Assembly: GCF_002104995.1 (NCBI RefSeq)
Contig: NW_024468268.1
Coordinates: 118,613 to 182,612 of the forward strand
DNA length: 64,000 nucleotides
Reading direction: 5' to 3'
From: Linderina pennispora
Taxonomy: Eukaryota; Kickxellomycota; Kickxellomycetes; Kickxellales; Kickxellaceae
Under the pieces are notes generated by a model that saw only the letters and a program-made list of their open reading frames with translations, was not told the origin of the DNA and searched no databases. Shown here piece after piece: positions 47,291 through 57,762 of this stretch (position 1 is the first letter of the stretch; every line of letters begins with the position of its first letter). A program made the translations under genes and the position numbers.

Positions 47291-47540
47291 ACGCTGCGCC
47301 ACCATGCCCAGGACATGCGCTGCTGGCTCGCCTGTTTGCAAGAATCGGGAAATCGGCAGGGGGCTTTCCAGCCAAAACAGGCAAATCGCGTCCATTCGTC
47401 CTTTTCTCCTGAAAAGTCTTTTTTCGACCTGCGATTTTCATAATTTAACTTTTTCAGCATTTCAATTTGGACGCGCTCGCCTGCTGTTCGCCTGCTTTCC
47501 CTTGCTCCTCTCACCACCAGTACTTGCGCGATATAATCAA

Positions 47541-49417
47541 ATGGCCCAGCATAGCGTCCAGGGCGCAACTGTTGAGCTTAGCGACCACAGCGAGGCAAAC
47601 TCGAGTAGTCGCAAACGCTCCGAATCGGTTAACGGACCAGAGCAGTTGGACAAGGACGAGCTCGGCCGCTTCAAGAGCTCAAAACGCCACCGCCTAGACA
47701 CCGCCGCAGGTCTGCCAGGCGATGAGACAAAGCCCGCGGGTGCGGATGACAATCACACCCATCAAAACACGGATGAAGACAGCGACGAGGAGGATGGCGA
47801 CTTTGGCGGCTCTACATCTGGCAACAGCGTTGCCACTGATGCTGGAGAGGAGGACGAGGAATTGCTAAACGTCGACGGTAGCTGCGCGCCGTCCCCGCTG
47901 CCGGACACATCACACGAGATCATTGACGACACGTACATGCGCTTTGGCGATGCCTGAGAAGGCAATTATCCGCAGCGAGGCGCATGTGCTGGGCATCAAT
48001 GGGTTCATCCAGGAGTATCTGGTCAGCAAGGGCATCTCGGTCCGATCGTTGCTGGACGTGTTTGCGGCACCCACATCGCTTATCCAGACTGTGCCTGATT
48101 TCCAGCTGCTGCCGCTCCTCAAGCACTACTTGACGCGATTCTACCGTAACCGGCCAAAGCTTCCCTCTGTCAACTCGCTGGAGGACGTCATCAAGCTACT
48201 GAAGCAGTCTCGGCGCATCATGGTTTTGACCGGTGCTGGCGTCAGTGTTTCGTGTGGTATTCCTGATTTCCGGTCGCCGACGGGAATATACACTCGGCTC
48301 AACGACGAATACGGCCTGGATGACCCTCAGCAGATGTTTGATATCGAGTATTTCCGGATGATGCCCCAGCTGTTCTACTCGTTTGCCAAGGAACTGTTTC
48401 CATCCAATTTCACTCCAGCACCATCGCATGCGTTTGTGAAGATGCTTGAGGACAAGGAGAAGCTGCTGCGCAACTATACGCAGAACATCGATACGCTGGA
48501 GCACGTAGAAGGAATCAAGAACGTGCTGAACTGCCATGGGTCGTTTGCGACAGCAACATGTATCAAGTGCGGATACAAGTGCGACGGTAAGGATCTGGAA
48601 GGAGATATCATGGTGCAGCGGATTGCTTACTGCCCAAAGTGCAACGACCAGCCGAGTCAATCCACCAAGCCGAAGAGCGTCATGCCTGAGGGCACAACGA
48701 TCTCTAACCAGGATTTTGGTAAGCGGCTATGATGACGACGAGGATGATGACGAGGACGATGGCGATTATGGGATGCAGCGCGGCGTAATGAAGCCAGACA
48801 TTACATTCTTTGGTGAAAAGCTGCCGGATGCCTTTGACGAAGCGCTGCTGGCCGACCGCGAGAAGGTTGACCTGCTGTTGGTCATGGGTAGTAGTCTGAA
48901 GGTGGCACCGGTTTCCGACATCATGGGGCATTTGCCACATACAGTTCCGCAGATTGTCATCAACAAGACGCCAATTCTGCACTTCAACTTTGATGTGCAG
49001 CTACTGGGCGATGCTGACGACATTGTGGCATATCTTGCCCATGCGTGCGGCTGGGAGCTGCGGCATCCACGGGTTGCTGGCCAGAGCACACAGAGCGCGG
49101 AGTTCCAGGCACAAATGCCAGCGCCAATCGAGTCTCCGCCTGATATCAAGGTGGTAGCGAGTGTGAGAGATGCGGCCACACCTGGCGGAGTAGAGACGGT
49201 GGAGAAGTCGTACAGTGTGCCCAAGCACTGGATCGTGTTTCCAAGTGCGGTCATCAGCGGCAAGGACTTGATGGTTGCAAATGGTGATTTGCCAATTAGG
49301 CTGGCCATTGATTCCAGCGATGAGGAAGATGCGGATAGTTACGACAGCGAAGACGATGAAGGAGACGCTTTGGCAAGCGACATTGAAAAGCTTCACCCGT
49401 CGACACCTACATCTTGA
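47541..49417 (+). CDS. SIR2: Sir2-family NAD-dependent deacetylase (SIRT1-like)
   Basis: Removes acetyl groups from histones and other proteins in the nucleus, using NAD. A polar, acidic N-terminus (about 135 residues) precedes the catalytic domain: [28 protein letters not shown], catalytic His in NCHGSF, zinc ligands CIKCGYKC and CPKC, then GEKLPDAF and [10 protein letters not shown]. An acidic insertion ([14 protein letters not shown]) lies just before the KPDITFFGE strand, which is unusual there. The C-terminus is again acidic. Two +1 steps occur: GCCTGAG near 47955 and TTTT near 48717. Removing one base in each gives a single ORF of about 624 residues. It starts 251 bp after SWR1. Confidence 0.9.
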
Positions 49418-49626
49418 ATGAATAAACCCGTATTTTGAAACTACTTGCCTTATTCACTACTAGAATTGCTCTGCTCGCGATGCGAGCTCGGCTGCTAGTC
49501 AGCATGGGTTGACACGTCGATAAGAGCATCACGGCGAACCGGCCATTTGAACGTGTCAGATGGTTGTTGGTGCAATGTCGATCATGGACATCTCCCATCT
49601 TGATGGCCTGCTCAGCGCAGGACGCT

Positions 49627-51090
49627 TCAGCGCTGGCTCGCTGCTGCTAGCAGCAGAGTCGCCTGCTGCTGCACGCCTCTTGCACGGGTTCTTTGTTGCA
49701 GGGGTGGTGCCAAAGCATTGGCAGAAATGGCCGTAGAACGACGGAACCGTTCAGGAATACTGCCTGAATCACAGAGTGACTGGAAAATGAGCCTGAAGTT
49801 TAGAATTGCTGCGAGATCGCGGTTCAAGAGCCGAGACGAATAGGCCCGCCTGTATTGTGCCATGGCCCGCTTACATGACTCGCTTGTACAGCGGAGAAGG
49901 CCATGGCACTTCACAGTTGGGTTCTTCGATCTCTGGTAGGGCCGCGGGTTGGGAACATGCCGGAATGTCTGCTGCAGCAGCCGATGCACCTGCAAATGAA
50001 TCAGCTGCTACTGCTGCAGTTGCTGCAGTTGCTGCAGTGGCTCTGTTGCATCCGATGGCATCTTCGCTGCTTCGCGTGCAGCCTTCTTGGCCAAATTTTC
50101 GCCCTTTTCTGCTGCTTTCCTTGCCTCTGTTGCTGCCCTCTTTGCTGCGTTGATCTTGGTAACCTCCTCATGTGTTTTCGAAACAAACACCTGCTTGATT
50201 ATTTGCTTGTCTAAGCGCACATGGCCTGGGATCCATGATGTCCGCAGAGGCAAGCATTGGGGGAGACTTGCCAAGCTGCTCATTCTCAATAAGCTGGCAT
50301 AGACGAATGTATGCATGCAGATGCTGAAGTGGATTTACCTTGGCATCATAGTATCGGCTGCCTTTGGCGAATCTGTACTTGGCATCATAGGCATTAAGGA
50401 CTGGTGCCAGCTTGTTGTAGATTGCAAGCATCGGTGGGTGAGCACACTGAGATCAGGGTGCCTAGAGGCAACTGCCTGGCGGAGCTTCTGTGCAGGTGTA
50501 TAAATACACACTTGACATGCGTCATTGAACTCAGCCTTGGACACATTGCCCATTGTACTGTGCAGTGTGTTTTTGTGGTGGCAAATATAAATCAATTTGG
50601 CCAGAATCCGCTGTAGGCAAGTGTCATAGTGCAACACAATGTTGTTCTTGTATGCTGTCATTAGCTCGGTATCTACGTATGTCGCCACCTGGTTCATTTC
50701 GCATACACCATGTAGCTGGATATCGCCATTATGTAATAGATAATCATAAATATGGTATCTAGCTACATCACCGAAATCTGCGCTCGACAGTTCTGACTTG
50801 TCCTTCCGGTTGACGAAGTCCTCGGCAGATATGACAGTCTTCGCCTTCAGATTGTGATATATAAATAAATAAATGGAACGAGAGAATCCCTTTTTCACAA
50901 ATTTTGCAGGGTCAAAGGTATCATCATCAGCTAGTTGATGGAGTAGTATCCATCGTGCAAGCATGTATGCATGCTCTTTGATGATATTGACGCTGTGTAC
51001 AAATTGCTCTAGGCGGGGAAACATAGAATCACGGAAGCCAATACCACCAAGTGATGTCTTTATGGCAGTAGTGCTGCGGGTAATATTCAT
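49627..51090 (-). pseudogene. Fanzor/TnpB-like transposon gene, internally deleted
   Basis: Fanzors are eukaryotic relatives of the IS605 TnpB RNA-guided nuclease. The N-terminal part (from 51090) has helices of the type seen in fungal Fanzor-like ORFs: FVHSVNIIKEHAYMLARW and TAYKNNIVLHYDTCLQRI, then PGHVRLDKQIIKQVF. The last part (49995-49627) has the zinc-ribbon-like CHGLLRCTSESC and LLNRDLAAILNFR, which resembles the third RuvC Asp motif of this family. The stretch that should carry the first two RuvC acidic residues is missing, and instead there is a Gln/Leu run ending in an in-frame TAG (about 50005). Two frame steps lie near 50440 and 50260. I read it as a decayed, internally deleted copy. 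The assignment rests on my recognition of these motifs. Confidence 0.55.
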
Positions 51091-52701
51091 TTGAGAAATT
51101 CAATAGGCAAGTAAGAAGAGAAATGATGCTGTTCAGTTTTGCTTTATTGCGTATGCATAGCATTAAGAACTTTTTATTAAGAATGATCTGGCTTGCATGG
51201 TTCTTGGGGCCCTTAGCACTGATACAGTCTCTTGAATCAGTCTATACAGACTGGGTCCATTGTGGCCCAAATACTACTGCTTACGCATGTTCATAAGACA
51301 AATTAATTTATAAAATAAATCCACAAATATTGCATGACTGCTAGAAGAGCTATATGACCTCATTCAATAGATGCTCATAGATAAATATCCTAAGAGTGTT
51401 GCGCAGCCGGTGATGACCACCATGATGACGCCATGGAAGTTATCGAGTCGACCGACAACGAGAGCAGCTCTCGCGCTGAACCAGTGGAGATATCTAGTGG
51501 AGACCTGTGACCACTACAATAACAGCTTGTCGCCCTGGTTTCACCGATGAGGTCAGATGCCGCACAAGATCAAAAGGAGTTTACAGAGCAAGTCACTCAA
51601 ACCCGTGTTGAAGCTTAAGAGTTTTATGTTTTAACCAACTAAAAAGATTTTAGCGGACGGTCGGACACTTTTTGGACTATAAAATCTTATATATAGGTAA
51701 AGATTAAGCTTACCACTTCCAGTTTGTGTTTTCAAACAACATATAATCACGAATATATGCTATGGAGCAGGCTTGGGCAATGGAGTGCGGTGCAGCCCCA
51801 AGCCCGAATCTAAGCACGCACGTCCTACACATATTGCCTGCCCTTATTCGAGGTTGTGTGGACCTCCAGCAAATATGTTTGGCTGTGAAAGGGCGTAAAA
51901 GTCGGCAAGACATGTGTCCACAACGATAAAGTGAAGAAGTGGTCTCCATTCCAGAGAATTGTATACACTGCCCCAAATGCCAAGTACCAGAGTACCAGAA
52001 CACTGGGGTCAATCTAGTGTCACTGCGTACTAATACCAAGAGAGAAGGGCGAGTAAACACATGGGTAAACTAAATATATTCTGCTTCTGCTACAGGACCA
52101 TGCTAAAATTGTGCTTGGAGCAGTGGGCACTATATGAGCCGAATCCTCTAAAGGGATTGAGTCGTAAGCATTGGGATGGAGGATCTCAGCACATACAGGG
52201 TGATTCCCTGCTAAGGTGGCCATGCAATGTAACTTTTTCTTTCTCTTTTCCCTCTAGTACAAAGTGGGCCCTTTAGAAAACTCACACCTCGTATAAAACG
52301 CAGCAACGATATATCTGATACATGTATGTGTTTTAATATTGAAATTGGCAAATGGGTTCTGGGATAGCAGTTGAAAAAAACTACTAATTTTAGAGATAGC
52401 GTGGATAGGACGGCAACAGTGAGTATTTCACAGCATCCACTAGAGGATTCTGCACCTAGCCAATGATACCCATGAAATATGTGGTTTCTCGTATGCAGCC
52501 GACCACATTTCATGATGGAATGTGGCTACATCGGCTCGGCTCGCTTTAATATCAAAGTACGAGTCGGATAGTCAGAAAAAAACAGAAAATAAAAAACGCG
52601 CACACGTCAAACACACGCCTTTCGGTCCTTGCTTTCTGACACGAATTTACACACTCTGGCATTCCAAGCAAGCAGCAGGCCCAGCACATATAGATACGAA
52701 A
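51091..52701. other. AT-rich region with possible transposon debris
   Basis: 1.6 kb of markedly AT-rich sequence adjoining the Fanzor-like relic. A segment at 51390-51510 reads as an acidic peptide (MEVIESTDNESSSRAEPVEI) before a stop. A minus-strand stretch at 51710-52060 stays open for 116 codons, and another frame there reads protein-like pieces. Neither is long or recognisable enough to call a gene. Confidence 0.35.
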
Positions 52702-55320
52702 ATGGAGCTACGCGACGGGACAATAGCAAAGGACACAGCAGGCAGCAGCGCCAGCGACCACCCAACAACCATGCATGGGGAAGGCAGCCAGGACGCAATG
52801 CTGGACGACAGCGAGTTTCAGGAGCCCACAGAGATGGCAGCGCGGCTTTCGCAAATAGCAACAATAGATGACACGGACTTGGATGAGTCCGGGTCGTCCT
52901 CAGAGGACGAGAGCAAGAGCGAAGCGGGGATCGGCGGTATAGAGGAAGAAGGGTCGGGGGGATTTTTCGTTGACTTTGAGGAGATTGAAGCGGATGAAGA
53001 CGTGGAGCGGCTGATATCGCAGAACCACACGCCGGCGGCATCGACGCGGCAGTCGCCGGTGGCTATGCGTGGAGTGGAGCGGATAGTAGGGGAGGAGCAC
53101 AAGACAGCGGCGGCGGGACACTCGAGCGATGATGAGGAGTTTGAGTCAATTCCGGCACTGGACGGGAGCGAGCAGACGGTGGGCGGAGTGGCAGAGACTA
53201 CTGTGCTGGATCGGATGCAGCAAGATTTCCGCGACAGACATGTGCCCAAAGTCGCGCAGGGGCGGTTTTTCGACGTGGAGGTCTATAAGCGGTACACGGT
53301 TGTGAAAGCGCAGCCGGCAGCAGTCAGTGAGCCAAAGGAAGCAGGGCCGACGGCAGTTGCGCCAGCGGTATCGGCAGTCCACCACCACCAGAAGCCGTCG
53401 TCTCTGCGGTCGCATGGGGCGGCAGGTGCAGGAAGTGAGGTCCCAAAGGAGGCGGCGGGAGGGAATAGCACAGGATCCGAGGACGTGCAGGGAGCAGCAA
53501 AGACACGGGCAGTGGCTAGTGAGGGAGATGATGTTGTAGGGGCTCTGCTGGGGGCAATGAAGTCGCCGGGGTTGGCAAAGACAGGCACCGAGGCAATGGT
53601 GAGCCGGATGCGCCAGGCATCGCCGTTGGCACATGTGGGCGAGGCAGCGGCGGTGGAGGCAAGCAATGAGAAGCCGGGGGAGGTGCCGAATGACCTGCTG
53701 GTGGCGATGCAGGCGATCGAGGGCACAGCGCCAGCAGTCGCTCCAGAGCAGCAGCAGCAGCAGCAGCAACCGGCAGTAGGGGACAGTGGCAAGACGGCCA
53801 AGGAGCTGGCGGCGCTGCTTCCTCGAGAATACAGCGGGCCGTTCTCGCAGCTGACGGTGGCCGAGCATGTGTGGTACTTGAAGCAGACGCATCGGGCGAA
53901 GGCAGGCGAGACGCTGACACACAAGGAGATGCAGGAGCTGAGCCGGTTGCGGGGACGGGTGGAGACGGAGCAGCAGCGGTTCCGGCAGCAGAGCCGCGAG
54001 GCAGTGGCGCCGCGGCTCGGGTTTATCAGCACGGCGGTCAAGCAGTGGGCAGCGGCAGAGCTGGAGCGGCAGCGGGCGCGGGCGCTGGCGATATATGGGC
54101 GGCGGTACCGGGCAGTGCACGTGACGCCGATCCGGCCGACGACGCCGGGGTATGTGCAGTTCGAGTACAGCGACACGCTGCTGCAGCGCGGGACGTGTGC
54201 CAGGGTCGCGTGGGAGCAGGTATCCAGCGGCGACATTGCGCAGGCGGATCCGTGGGTGGACAGGGCGGTGGCTCCAGCGATGTCGCAGGATGCGTGTGCG
54301 ATGCAGCTGGCAGGGCTGGCGAGGGCTGACGTGTCGCTGGCGCTGGGGGCACTGGAGGCGCTGCTGACGCTGGCGCAAGCGTTTGCACGCGACGTGATGA
54401 TTCCGTTCGAGATCCGCGAGACAGACGGCAGGCGCGTGCTGGTGGTGGACTCGCCGCTGGCGTCGGCCCAGGCAGCAACGCCGCGGATGCTCAACCAGGA
54501 GTTCTACGGGGCGGCGGCGGCGGCTCGGGCAGTGAGCGGCGACAGTGCAGACATGGACCTGCGTCGCGGCTCGATGCTGGGGCGGGTGGAGAGCGGCTCG
54601 GAGGCAGAGAGCGGCAATGCGAGCTACACGCTGTGGGAGTTTGGCGGGCTGCGGGTGCTGGTGCGGTCACGGGTGCATGGGTTTGCCACGGGCGAGGGAG
54701 GGCGTGTGGCGACGGTGACGCTGAAGACAAAGCTGGAGTACCAGCGCGGGCTGGGCGCGGCGGGCGAGGAGGTGACGGAGACAGAGCGGCTTGCGTGGTG
54801 GCTCGGCAGCTACATGCGCGGCAGCCCGTCGGAGGTGTGGGTGACGCATGTGGATGTGGGCGCGGGGCAGGCGGTGCGGGCGACACGGGTCGGCTCGGGC
54901 GATCTGTACGAGTGCACGTCGCCGGGCACCAGTCCGTCGACGCGCGGGGTGCGCGAGCTGCTGCGCGAGCTGCTGGGGCTGGCGGCGGGGCAGTACATGC
55001 TGGTGCATCGCAAGCGCACCTGGGACGCGACCGTCTACCGCGCAGCCGACGATGCGGGTGGGCCGGGCGGGGCGGTGCTGGACCTGGGAGCCGAGCTGGC
55101 GGGCGGCAGCGAGCCGACGCTGGAGGCTGATATCGACAGCGACTACGTGGCCGGGGCGTGGCAGGCGGCGGTGCCTGGGCAGATTCCAAACACGTACCCG
55201 CCAGCCGACCTGGCCGAGTGGGTGCAGGCCGAGCAGCAGGCAGGCAGTGCCAAGCCGCGCGGCGGCAAGCGCAGGCGTGGGGGCAGCGGGCGGAGCCGGA
55301 GCAAGCGGTCCAAGCGCTGA
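52702..55320 (+). CDS. ICE2/NARG2-like protein (little elongation complex type)
   Basis: 872 residues from the ATG at 52702. An in-frame ATG at 52522 would add 60 residues that look like leader. The first 330 residues are acidic and low-complexity, with a short Gln run at about 53749. A helical segment follows (LTVAEHVWYLKQTH, LTHKEMQELSRLRGRV, AVAPRLGFISTAVKQWAAAELERQRARALAIYGRRY). The C-terminal half has a folded-looking domain (YTLWEFGGLRVLVRSRVHGF, LKTKLEYQRG, then LLRELLGLAAGQYMLVHRK) that resembles the NARG2 C-terminal domain of ICE2, a subunit of the little elongation complex acting on snRNA transcription by RNA polymerase II. The tail is Lys/Arg-rich and fits nuclear localisation. The sequence is very GC-rich and uninterrupted. 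Confidence in the family is moderate. Confidence 0.55.
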   Translation: MELRDGTIAKDTAGSSASDHPTTMHGEGSQDAMLDDSEFQEPTEMAARLSQIATIDDTDLDESGSSSEDESKSEAGIGGIEEEGSGGFFVDFEEIEADEDVERLISQNHTPAASTRQSPVAMRGVERIVGEEHKTAAAGHSSDDEEFESIPALDGSEQTVGGVAETTVLDRMQQDFRDRHVPKVAQGRFFDVEVYKRYTVVKAQPAAVSEPKEAGPTAVAPAVSAVHHHQKPSSLRSHGAAGAGSEVPKEAAGGNSTGSEDVQGAAKTRAVASEGDDVVGALLGAMKSPGLAKTGTEAMVSRMRQASPLAHVGEAAAVEASNEKPGEVPNDLLVAMQAIEGTAPAVAPEQQQQQQQPAVGDSGKTAKELAALLPREYSGPFSQLTVAEHVWYLKQTHRAKAGETLTHKEMQELSRLRGRVETEQQRFRQQSREAVAPRLGFISTAVKQWAAAELERQRARALAIYGRRYRAVHVTPIRPTTPGYVQFEYSDTLLQRGTCARVAWEQVSSGDIAQADPWVDRAVAPAMSQDACAMQLAGLARADVSLALGALEALLTLAQAFARDVMIPFEIRETDGRRVLVVDSPLASAQAATPRMLNQEFYGAAAAARAVSGDSADMDLRRGSMLGRVESGSEAESGNASYTLWEFGGLRVLVRSRVHGFATGEGGRVATVTLKTKLEYQRGLGAAGEEVTETERLAWWLGSYMRGSPSEVWVTHVDVGAGQAVRATRVGSGDLYECTSPGTSPSTRGVRELLRELLGLAAGQYMLVHRKRTWDATVYRAADDAGGPGGAVLDLGAELAGGSEPTLEADIDSDYVAGAWQAAVPGQIPNTYPPADLAEWVQAEQQAGSAKPRGGKRRRGGSGRSRSKRSKR

Positions 55321-55415
55321 TAGAGTGCTGTGGGCAGATAAGCCGGGGGTTCCCTGGCAGCTTTTTGCTTCTCTCCAACTGAATTGGCCACACATAAATT
55401 TACTACTCTGCTGCA

Positions 55416-56150
55416 ATGCTGATAGTCGGACTCACAGGCGGAATTGCCACGGGCAAGAGCACCGTCAGCAACGGGCTGCGCGCGCAGGGCGTGCCTGTTA
55501 TCGACGCCGACACTGTCGCCCACCAGTTGATGGAGCCGGGCGAGACGCCATACCGTCTGGTGGTGCAACATTTTGGGCCGGGGATACTGCGGGACGACGC
55601 GACCATCGACCGGGCGCGACTGGGCGCCGAGATCTTCGGCGACGCGGCCAAGCGACAGCTGCTGAACCGCTGCACGCACCCGTACGTGCGGCGAAGGATG
55701 CTGGTGCTTTTGCTTGGATATTATGTGCGCGGCCACGCCATGTGCGTTCTGGACGTGCCGCTGCTGTTCGAGTCGGGGCTGGACAGGCTGTGCGGTAAGG
55801 TGGCCGTGGTGGCGTGTGCCGAGGACCGGCAGCTGGCGCGGCTGATGGCCCGCAATGCGCTAAGCAGCGATGAGGCAGCCGCGCGGATCGCCGCGCAGAT
55901 GCCGCTGGACGACAAGATCCGCCGGGCCACGCGCGTCATCGACAACAACGGCAGCGTGGAGGAGACCATGGGCCAGGTGCAGACCATGGTCCGTGAGTGG
56001 CGGCCGTCGTGGCTCTCGACCTTTGGTGCGCTGCTGGCGCCCGTGGGTCTGGTCGCCGCGCTGCCGCTGGTGCGGACCAGCGTGTGGGGGCTGGGCGTGG
56101 CTGGCACGTGCGCGGCGTGGCTGGTGGGCTCAGCGCTGGGGGTGCTCTGA
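55416..56150 (+). CDS. CAB5: Dephospho-CoA kinase
   Basis: Last step of coenzyme A synthesis: phosphorylates the 3' hydroxyl of dephospho-CoA with ATP. 244 residues. The P-loop GLTGGIATGKSTVS is at the N-terminus, followed by VIDADTVAHQL, the lid-region HPYVRRRML, and VLDVPLLFESGLD, with IDNNGSVEET near the end of the kinase. After the kinase fold (about residue 195) comes a hydrophobic stretch (LLAPVGLVAALPLV and a second one), so the protein is probably membrane-anchored, as in eukaryotic CoaE/Cab5 proteins. It lies 95 bp after the ICE2-like gene and is convergent with GYP1, 66 bp away. Confidence 0.92.
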   Translation: MLIVGLTGGIATGKSTVSNGLRAQGVPVIDADTVAHQLMEPGETPYRLVVQHFGPGILRDDATIDRARLGAEIFGDAAKRQLLNRCTHPYVRRRMLVLLLGYYVRGHAMCVLDVPLLFESGLDRLCGKVAVVACAEDRQLARLMARNALSSDEAAARIAAQMPLDDKIRRATRVIDNNGSVEETMGQVQTMVREWRPSWLSTFGALLAPVGLVAALPLVRTSVWGLGVAGTCAAWLVGSALGVL

Positions 56151-56216
56151 CTCGTCTCCAGCGGCCGTAATGTTCTTTTACTGTTCTGCCAATATTTTGA
56201 ACCATGTATTTTCAAA

Positions 56217-57517
56217 TCAGCGCCGCGTGGCCGTCGCCGCATAGTGGCTGGGCGAGTCGTGGTACAGGCACTTGTACATGTATGCCTCGGCCAGCAGCAG
56301 CTCAATGTCCTGCGTGGTCCACGCGGCAGTGGGCGGGTTCTGCAGAAACAGAATGGCTTTCTGGAAGTCGAGCTGCATCAGCTCGGCGGCCCAGCGCAGC
56401 AGGAAAGCCGCACAGACGTAGATGTGGAAGGTCGAGAAGCCGTCGGGCTCGGCCAGGTACGTGTCCCACATGCGCACGGTGTTGGCCAGGCTGACCTCGC
56501 GCATCAGCAGGCAGTTGATCCACCGGAATGCAAACTGGATGAACTCTATGCCCTCGGCGCTGAGATGGTCGGCCAGTGGCCGGTTGATGCGCGCCACCAG
56601 CTCGCGCAGCTTGACCACCTGCCGCTGGATGCCCGGCTGCGCATGCGTGTAGTTGTCCTGGATTCCGTCCAGCAGCCGCGTCAGGCACCAGAACGCGTCG
56701 GCCTCGGTCTCAGCCAGCGCCTGGTCCGAGACACTGTCAACTTCTGCCTCGCCCAGGAACACGCAGTAGAACGGCGTCAGCAGGTCGTTGATGCCCTGCA
56801 CGTAGCCGCTAGCCGGGTGCCGCACCGCCCAGCAGTACAGCGCGCGCTCCAGGCTGCGCTGCACGCGCGCGTGCTGGATCACCGGCGAATCAGGCCGCGT
56901 GCGTGGCACGTCGATGCGGATCTGGTGCCACACCTGCCGGTCCAGCGACGCCTCGCCGCGCTGGAACGTCTGCGCGGTCCAGTCCGCATACTCCTTGCGT
57001 TTGCGAGCCACTGTGGCTGCGCGACGGCTGCCGTTCAGCGGCAGGTATCCCATAAGCAGCTGCCATGCTGTGCGCCGGTGCCTGGACGGGATGCCCTTCC
57101 AGCTGAGCTTCTTGAGCTGCTCCAGGTCCACGTGCGGCGACGACAGCAGCGCCTGGAACTTATCCTCCAGCGTGCTGGAGACTGGTGGCGAGGGAGGCTC
57201 TGCTGCTGCTAGCGGGTTGGGGTCGGCTGTGCGTGGGTCTGGCTCTGTTGCCGGCTCTGCTGCTGGTTCTGGTGCCGCTGCTGGCTGCTGCTTGGCTTTG
57301 GGCGCCAGGTCGGCGGCGGTGTCCGTGTGCGCTGTGCTGCTGTATACGAGCTCCACCCTAGAACTCAATGCCTGTCAGCTGTCCTTTGCTCTGGCTTGCG
57401 TTGTCCATACGCTACTCCCCATGGTGCATGCTGTGCTTTTGTTTCTTTTTACCTGGACGGCGTGAATGCAGGCGTGCGCTTCCAAAAGGACGACTGTCTG
57501 ACGTTGGACGAGGCCAT
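56217..57517 (-). CDS. GYP1: TBC-domain Rab GTPase-activating protein (GYP1/TBC1D22-like), two exons
   Basis: Stimulates GTP hydrolysis by Golgi or endosomal Rab proteins. Exon 1 is 57517-57453 (MASSNVRQSSFWKR, the typical FWKR opening of TBC1D22/Gyp1), with a 95-nt intron. Exon 2 runs 57357-56217. Spliced length is 401 residues in one frame. After a Pro/Ala-rich linker the TBC domain begins at LKKLSWKGIPSRHRRTAWQLLMGY. The arginine finger is in IRIDVPRTRPDS and the glutamine finger in YVQGINDLLTP. FRWINCLLMREVS and RMWDTYLAEPDGF are also conserved. Exon 1 is missed if only the long ORF is considered, because that ORF has no ATG at its start. Confidence 0.92.
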
Positions 57518-57762
57518 TGCGAAAGATAATGCAAGCTACTGTAAGGTACGCTGGAAATTCAAGAAAGCGCGGGCATAGCTGGAGCGAAGAAAAGCAGAGC
57601 TGCCGCCAGCCGTGGCCCCTCCTGCCTGCACAGTCCCTGCCCGATAATCGCTGTCGAGGCCACTCGTGGCACTTTCCTGCTCGCAATCGCTTTCCCCCCA
57701 CCTGCACGCGCTTCTCTGCAGCGCTTTTGCATTTTCCCTAATTACCCTGCAATTTCTTCTGA

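Noticed and set aside
42769-48720. Programmed +1 ribosomal frameshifting as explanation of the broken frames
   Set aside because: The sites share no slippery motif, they number in the dozens, and they include housekeeping genes that are not frameshifted elsewhere.
53146-54494. Two open frames of about 400 codons on the minus strand
   Set aside because: Antisense shadows of the GC-rich ICE2-like gene. Composition is Arg/Cys/Ser-rich and without protein motifs.
56244-57212. 322-codon open frame on the plus strand
   Set aside because: Antisense of the TBC domain, which has clear catalytic fingers on the minus strand.
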